Program-made: the position numbers and the translations under genes
From: JAWPMV01 sp038527215
GTDB lineage: Bacteria > Bacteroidota > Bacteroidia > J057
Length of the DNA: 18,394 bases
Direction of reading: 5' to 3'
NCBI GenBank assembly: GCA_038527215.1
Contig: JBCBGC010000155.1
Location: 1 to 18,394, forward strand
The notes under the pieces: generated by a model
Seen by the model: only the letters and a program-made list of their open reading frames with translations
The model's database searches: none
Told to the model about the DNA's origin: nothing
In this document: positions 14,968 to 18,394 of the stretch, piece by piece
Numbering within the stretch: position 1 is the stretch's first letter
Layout: each line of letters opens with the position of its first letter

Positions 14968-16137
14968 ATGACCCCAAGTTATTATTTCACCGAAGAACAC
15001 CATCTCTTTCGCCAGAGTATGCGCGACTTTCTTCAAAAAGAAGTGATCCCGCATATTCCCGCCTGGGAAGAAGCCGGAGAAGTCCCCCGGGAGATTTTCG
15101 AGCAGTTTGGCGAAATGGGCTTCTTAGGGTTGGATAAACCGGAAGCTTATGGAGGCAGTCAGCTGGACATTTGGTTTACCGTCATCTTTTATGAAGAACT
15201 GGCCAGAGTCAATTCTGGAGGCTTTGGAGCCGCTGTGGGTGCCCACGCCTATCTGGCCCTTACCCACATGGAGGCTGAGGGCAACCCTACGCAAAAGGAG
15301 CGATATCTCCGACCTGGGATCACCGGTAAAAAGATTGGCTGTCTGGCCATCACCGAACCGGGAGGCGGGTCAGACGTACAGGCCATGACCACCTCAGCCA
15401 GGCTCGAAGGCGACCATTATGTGCTGAACGGCTCCAAAACCTTTATCACGAATGGAGTCAACAGCGACTTCCTGATCGTAGCAGGCAAGACGCAGCCAGG
15501 GGAAGCTGGCATAAGCCTTTTTATCGTTGACAGAGACGCGCCTGGCCTTACTGCGACCAAACTCAAAAAGCTCGGCTGGCATGCTTCTGATACCGGAGAA
15601 ATTGCTTTTGATGGGGTGAAGATTCCGAAAGAAAACCTCCTGGGAGAGGAAAATAAAGGCTTCTTGTACATTATGCAGCACTTTGTATCAGAGCGTCTGG
15701 CCATGGCCATTGGCGGAATAGCGACGGCTGCCTATGGCCTGGAGGTGACCTTGCGATACATGCAGGAACGAGAGGCTTTTGGGCGGAAGCTCAACCGCTT
15801 TCAGGAATTGCGCCATCGTATCGCTCAGATGGCTTCGGAGATTGAAATGAACCGGCAGTTTGTATATCACCTCTACCAGCGCTTTCAGGATGGGGATTAT
15901 CTGGTAAAAGAAGCCTCTATGGCGAAACTACTGGGCACCCAACTGGCGGATAAAGTCACCAACGATTGTTTACAGATGTTCGGGGGCTATGGGTTTATGG
16001 AAGAATATCCCATGGCCCGCATGTGGCGGGACGCTAGGTTGGGAACCATCGGAGGAGGTACCTCTGAAATCATGTGCGAGATCATTGCCAAGATGACCAT
16101 GGATGGCAAAGCCTATAAGGCAGCCGTCAAATCCTGA
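14968..16137 (+). CDS. Acyl-CoA dehydrogenase (single-domain, long-chain/isovaleryl type)
   Basis: A 389-residue FAD flavoprotein that introduces an alpha-beta double bond into an acyl-CoA, passing electrons to electron-transfer flavoprotein. Motifs are YYFTEEHHLFRQSMRDFL, ITEPGGGSDVQAM, LNGSKTFITNG, REAFGRKLNRFQELRHRIA, MFGGYGFMEEYPMARMWRD and GTIGGGTSEIMCEIIAK. The MCAD 'YEGT' glutamate is absent, and Glu259 (YGLEVTLRY) aligns with the long-chain/isovaleryl-type base. It is a clear paralogue of the ACAD domain at 12636-14174: both begin with the same YYFTEEH motif and share most blocks, but this one has no SCP2 domain. Two paralogues in one operon suggest successive dehydrogenations or different chain lengths. 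It is the last gene of the operon; eight Ts follow directly after the stop. Confidence 0.95.
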   Translation: MTPSYYFTEEHHLFRQSMRDFLQKEVIPHIPAWEEAGEVPREIFEQFGEMGFLGLDKPEAYGGSQLDIWFTVIFYEELARVNSGGFGAAVGAHAYLALTHMEAEGNPTQKERYLRPGITGKKIGCLAITEPGGGSDVQAMTTSARLEGDHYVLNGSKTFITNGVNSDFLIVAGKTQPGEAGISLFIVDRDAPGLTATKLKKLGWHASDTGEIAFDGVKIPKENLLGEENKGFLYIMQHFVSERLAMAIGGIATAAYGLEVTLRYMQEREAFGRKLNRFQELRHRIAQMASEIEMNRQFVYHLYQRFQDGDYLVKEASMAKLLGTQLADKVTNDCLQMFGGYGFMEEYPMARMWRDARLGTIGGGTSEIMCEIIAKMTMDGKAYKAAVKS

Positions 16138-16145
16138 TTTTTTTT
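16111..16145 (+). terminator. Weak candidate terminator at the end of the acyl-CoA operon
   Basis: A run of eight Ts (16138-16145) begins right after the stop codon of the second acyl-CoA dehydrogenase. The nearest stem is small (GCCT-ATA-AGGC, 16111-16121, inside the coding end) and lies 16 nt before the T-run. Termination here is plausible from position but structurally weak. Confidence 0.25.
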
Positions 16146-16185
16146 CTAAAACACTAGAATTGTCCACGAATAAAGGGCAAATTTG

Positions 16186-16211
16186 CTTTCCCAAATCTGT
16201 TCTTGGGAAAG
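16186..16211. promoter_or_regulatory. Perfect 9-bp inverted repeat upstream of the ABC transporter start
   Basis: CTTTCCCAA (16186-16194) and TTGGGAAAG (16203-16211) are exact inverted repeats around an 8-nt spacer, ending 10 nt before the ATG at 16222. No T-run follows in either direction, so it is not an intrinsic terminator. It could be an operator for a dimeric regulator or a 5'-leader hairpin limiting ribosome access. CAAATTTG at 16178-16185, immediately upstream, is one base from the TAnnTTTG -7 consensus, with a TTG at 16160-16162 (15-nt spacing, short). If that is the promoter, the repeat spans the transcription start. Function is inferred. Confidence 0.5.
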
Positions 16212-16221
16212 TGGAAAATTT

Positions 16222-18012
16222 ATGTTTGGAAGAAGAAATAGAGAAGAGAAGCCGAGAGAGAAAGTTACCAGGGAAAGCCTGAAAGAGGGATTGAAGGTAT
16301 TCGAATTCGTTCGACCCTATCAATGGTACTTTTGGGGGGGCATGTTGATGTTGTTTGCCTCTAGTGTAGTATTCATGGTTTTCCCATTTCTGATTGGCCA
16401 GTTGGTAGATACAGCCAATGGAGAAGCAATCATCAATTTTAGCCTGTTTGAAATTGGTCTAGTCTTACTAGTTGCCCTCATTTTCCAATCGGTTACTGCC
16501 TTCGCCCGCGTCATGCTTTTTGCTCAGGTAAGCGAAAAAGCTACGGCTGATATTCGGGCTACGCTGTACAAAAAGTTCGTCTCCTTACCTGTATCCTTTT
16601 TTGAAGAGAATAAAACCGGTGATTTGATCAGCCGGGTCAATGCGGATGTAGAAAAGCTCTACAATGTCTTTTCGGTAACCCTGGCTGAATTTGTAAGGCA
16701 AATCATTACCCTGATTGTGGGAATAGGTTTTTTGGCCATTGCTACCCCAAGGTTATCGCTTGTTATGGTTTTGACCATTCCCGTAGTCATGGTTGGCGCC
16801 ATCTTTTTTGGAAGATTTATCCGAAAAATTTCCAAGCAAAGACAAGAAATCCTGGCTGAGACCAACTCTATGTTGAGCGAGTCTATCATGGCTATATCGC
16901 TGGTCAAAGCTTTTGTTAATGAATGGTTTGAGCTCAACCGATATCGAAAGAAAAATAATGAGGTGGTAAGTTTTGGGATTAAGTACGCTTTTAGCCGAGC
17001 TGTATTTGCCGTTTTTATCATCCTTTTCATTTTCGGTGCGATCTTTTTCATTATCTACCAAGGAGTGCTAATGGTTCAAGAGGGAGCTATGACCTCAGGC
17101 AACCTGATTTCTTTTGTTTCCTATACTTTCGTGATCGCCGGTTCGATCGGAAGCCTCGGTAGCTTTATTGGAGATTTGCTAGGATCAGTAGGTGCGACTG
17201 AACGAGTCCGTGAAATCCTAAATACACCGAACGAGCTGGAGCTTGGGGATAACGAAAGCCTGACACCTCATTCTATCCAAGGCTCCGTCTCCTTTGAAAA
17301 TGTAGCCTTTCATTACCCGACTAGAACTGATGTTCCGGTTTTACAAGGCTTGAGTTTCCATATTCAGCCCGGCGAAAAAATCGCCCTGGTAGGGTCAAGT
17401 GGTGCGGGAAAATCTACCATCATTCAGCTCCTCCTCCGATTTTATGATATCCAATCCGGAGACATCAAGGTAGACGGGCAAAGTATTTTTGGACAAGAGC
17501 TTCGGACTTACCGACAGAACCTGGCGCTGGTTCCGCAGGAGGTAATCCTGTTTGGCGGCACCATTCGGGAAAATATTCTCTACGGACGCGAAGACGCCAC
17601 GGAAGAAGAAGTCATTTCTGCGGCTAAACAATCTAATTCCTGGGAGTTCATTACCAAATTTCCCGAGGGGCTGGATACCATCGTAGGGGAGCGTGGGGTA
17701 AAACTTTCTGGTGGACAACGCCAGCGGATTGCCATTGCCCGGGCCATCCTCAAGGACCCTGCTATTTTGCTGCTGGACGAGGCTACCTCTTCCTTAGATG
17801 CCGAGTCTGAAAAGGTGGTGCAGGAAGCCTTAGACAAGCTCATGGAAGGTCGTACGTCCATCATTATTGCTCACCGCCTGAGCACCATTCGGGAGGTAGA
17901 TTGCATTTATGTCCTGGAAAAAGGAGTGATCAAGGAAAAGGGTACCCACACAGAACTCTCCCTCTTGGAAGACGGGATTTATAAGGGACTGGCCAATCTG
18001 CAATTCCAGTAA
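16222..18012 (+). CDS. ABC exporter half-transporter (fused permease and ATPase, MsbA/ABCB-like)
   Basis: A 596-residue type-IV ABC exporter that would act as a dimer in the inner membrane. I chose ATG 16222 over an upstream in-frame TTG at 16183, since the extra residues would come from the inverted-repeat leader. The charged N-terminus precedes a six-helix transmembrane domain (about residues 30-320), including the coupling-helix region SLPVSFFEENKTGDLISRVN. The nucleotide-binding domain follows, with Walker A GSSGAGKST (391-399), Q-loop PQEVILFGGT, signature LSGGQRQRIAIARAIL, Walker B AILLLDEATSSLD and H-loop IIAHRLS. All catalytic residues are intact. The substrate (lipid, peptide or drug) cannot be told. 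The region is visibly more AT-rich than the enzyme operon and has its own leader, so it is probably transcribed separately. Confidence 0.95.
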   Translation: MFGRRNREEKPREKVTRESLKEGLKVFEFVRPYQWYFWGGMLMLFASSVVFMVFPFLIGQLVDTANGEAIINFSLFEIGLVLLVALIFQSVTAFARVMLFAQVSEKATADIRATLYKKFVSLPVSFFEENKTGDLISRVNADVEKLYNVFSVTLAEFVRQIITLIVGIGFLAIATPRLSLVMVLTIPVVMVGAIFFGRFIRKISKQRQEILAETNSMLSESIMAISLVKAFVNEWFELNRYRKKNNEVVSFGIKYAFSRAVFAVFIILFIFGAIFFIIYQGVLMVQEGAMTSGNLISFVSYTFVIAGSIGSLGSFIGDLLGSVGATERVREILNTPNELELGDNESLTPHSIQGSVSFENVAFHYPTRTDVPVLQGLSFHIQPGEKIALVGSSGAGKSTIIQLLLRFYDIQSGDIKVDGQSIFGQELRTYRQNLALVPQEVILFGGTIRENILYGREDATEEEVISAAKQSNSWEFITKFPEGLDTIVGERGVKLSGGQRQRIAIARAILKDPAILLLDEATSSLDAESEKVVQEALDKLMEGRTSIIIAHRLSTIREVDCIYVLEKGVIKEKGTHTELSLLEDGIYKGLANLQFQ

Positions 18013-18038
18013 TTTTTTCCGAAAAAAAGTACAGGCAC

Positions 18039-18075
18039 AAAAAAAGGGCAACGCGGGTGGGAGGAAGCGTTGCCC
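18039..18075 (-). terminator. Rho-independent terminator for the minus-strand GMC gene
   Basis: A perfect 9-bp stem (GGGCAACGC 18046-18054 with GCGTTGCCC 18067-18075, 12-nt loop) is flanked on the plus strand by seven As at 18039-18045. Read on the minus strand, the GC-rich hairpin is followed by seven Ts, the classical intrinsic terminator layout. It lies about 90 nt beyond the stop of the minus-strand gene ending at 18168. The hairpin lacks a T-run in the plus direction, so it would stop ABC-transporter transcription less well. Confidence 0.8.
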
Positions 18076-18167
18076 ATGTCAATTAATAGCGGATAGGAGT
18101 AAGTAGTAGTAGAATTTTGTCTGTGTTTCTGATTCAAGATAGGCAAAAACCTAATATGAAACAACTC

Positions 18168-18394
18168 TTATAAGTTCATACGCTTGAGTTCCTGGACTGC
18201 AAAATCACATGCTCGGGCCGTGAGGGCCATGTAAGTGATAGACGGATTTTGGCAGGCGGAAGAGGTCATACAAGCCCCGTCCGTAACGAAAACGTTCTGG
18301 CAATCATGCAGTTGGTTATGGCCGTTTAGCACGGAAGTTTTGGGGTCTCTGCCCATGCGAGCGGTACCCATTTCATGGATGCCGAGACCTGGAA
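18168..18394 (-). CDS. GMC-family FAD oxidoreductase, C-terminal fragment
   Basis: The minus-strand frame is open from the window edge to TAA at 18168-18170, giving about 75 residues. The sequence reads GIHEMGTARMG, then NGHNQLHDCQNVFVTDGA, then SSACQNPSITYMALTARACDFAVQEL. This is the C-terminal signature of glucose-methanol-choline oxidoreductases: a conserved His before MGT-x-RMG, a 'vhd..NvfvtDga' strand touching FAD, and the 'QNPs.T.mAl..R' helix whose His/Asn position completes the active site. Proteins ending this way in Bacteroidota are often membrane-linked sugar or alcohol dehydrogenases that work with a gluconate-dehydrogenase subunit-3-like partner, but no partner is visible. The gene runs opposite to everything else here, converges on the ABC transporter and has its own terminator at 18039-18075. 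Confidence 0.9.
   Translation of the reverse strand, partial: PGLGIHEMGTARMGRDPKTSVLNGHNQLHDCQNVFVTDGACMTSSACQNPSITYMALTARACDFAVQELKRMNL

Noticed and set aside
16183..16221. Upstream TTG start for the ABC transporter
   Set aside because: The added residues derive from the inverted-repeat leader and do not resemble exporter N-termini; ATG 16222 begins a normal charged N-terminus.

Overview
The window looks like the chromosome of a Bacteroidota bacterium, probably a marine or particle-associated Saprospiria/Lewinella-type organism. The clues are a tight operon of lipoprotein glycoside hydrolases and sulfatases, weak Shine-Dalgarno signals, a TAnnTTTG-type -7 promoter element, and moderately GC-rich sequence. 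The taxon is an inference from gene style, not from a marker gene. No rRNA, tRNA, transposase, phage gene or CRISPR array was seen.

Region 1 (1-7907, plus strand) is a polysaccharide or glycoprotein-glycan degradation operon. It holds the C-terminal end of a sulfatase, a GH20 beta-N-acetylhexosaminidase, a GH29 alpha-L-fucosidase with discoidin-like domains, a DUF4838 protein (the family containing GH163 endo-beta-N-acetylglucosaminidases) and a second complete sulfatase. Gaps are 38, 9 and 10 nt, then a 4-nt overlap. The three hydrolases have a clear lipoprotein-type signal and the second sulfatase a weaker one, so the enzymes probably sit in the periplasm or on the outer membrane. The enzyme mix points to a sulfated, fucosylated, N-acetylhexosamine-containing glycan such as mucin or a complex N-glycan. 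A 10-N assembly gap lies inside the GH20 gene.

Region 2 (7908-16137, plus strand) begins with a 204-nt intergenic stretch. It carries a good candidate promoter and a 20-bp palindrome just in front of a TetR-family regulator. An apparently continuous operon of acyl-CoA-type enzymes follows: a crotonase-fold protein lacking one classical glutamate, a beta-keto acid cleavage enzyme (BKACE), a PECR-like SDR, an HSDL2-like SDR, an acyl-CoA dehydrogenase fused to an SCP2 lipid-binding domain, a third SDR and a second acyl-CoA dehydrogenase. Together they suggest TetR-controlled oxidation of an unidentified bulky or branched carboxylic acid or lipid, with BKACE chemistry possibly standing in for thiolysis. 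Between the HSDL2-like gene and the ACAD-SCP2 gene lies an exact 30-bp-period tandem array of about 15 units. Each unit carries a short palindrome, and the whole array is open in the operon's reading direction.

Region 3 (16138-18394) holds an ABC half-transporter (exporter type, plus strand) with a perfect 9-bp inverted repeat just upstream of its start. A rho-independent terminator oriented for minus-strand transcription follows, then the C-terminal end of a GMC-family oxidoreductase on the minus strand that runs off the window.
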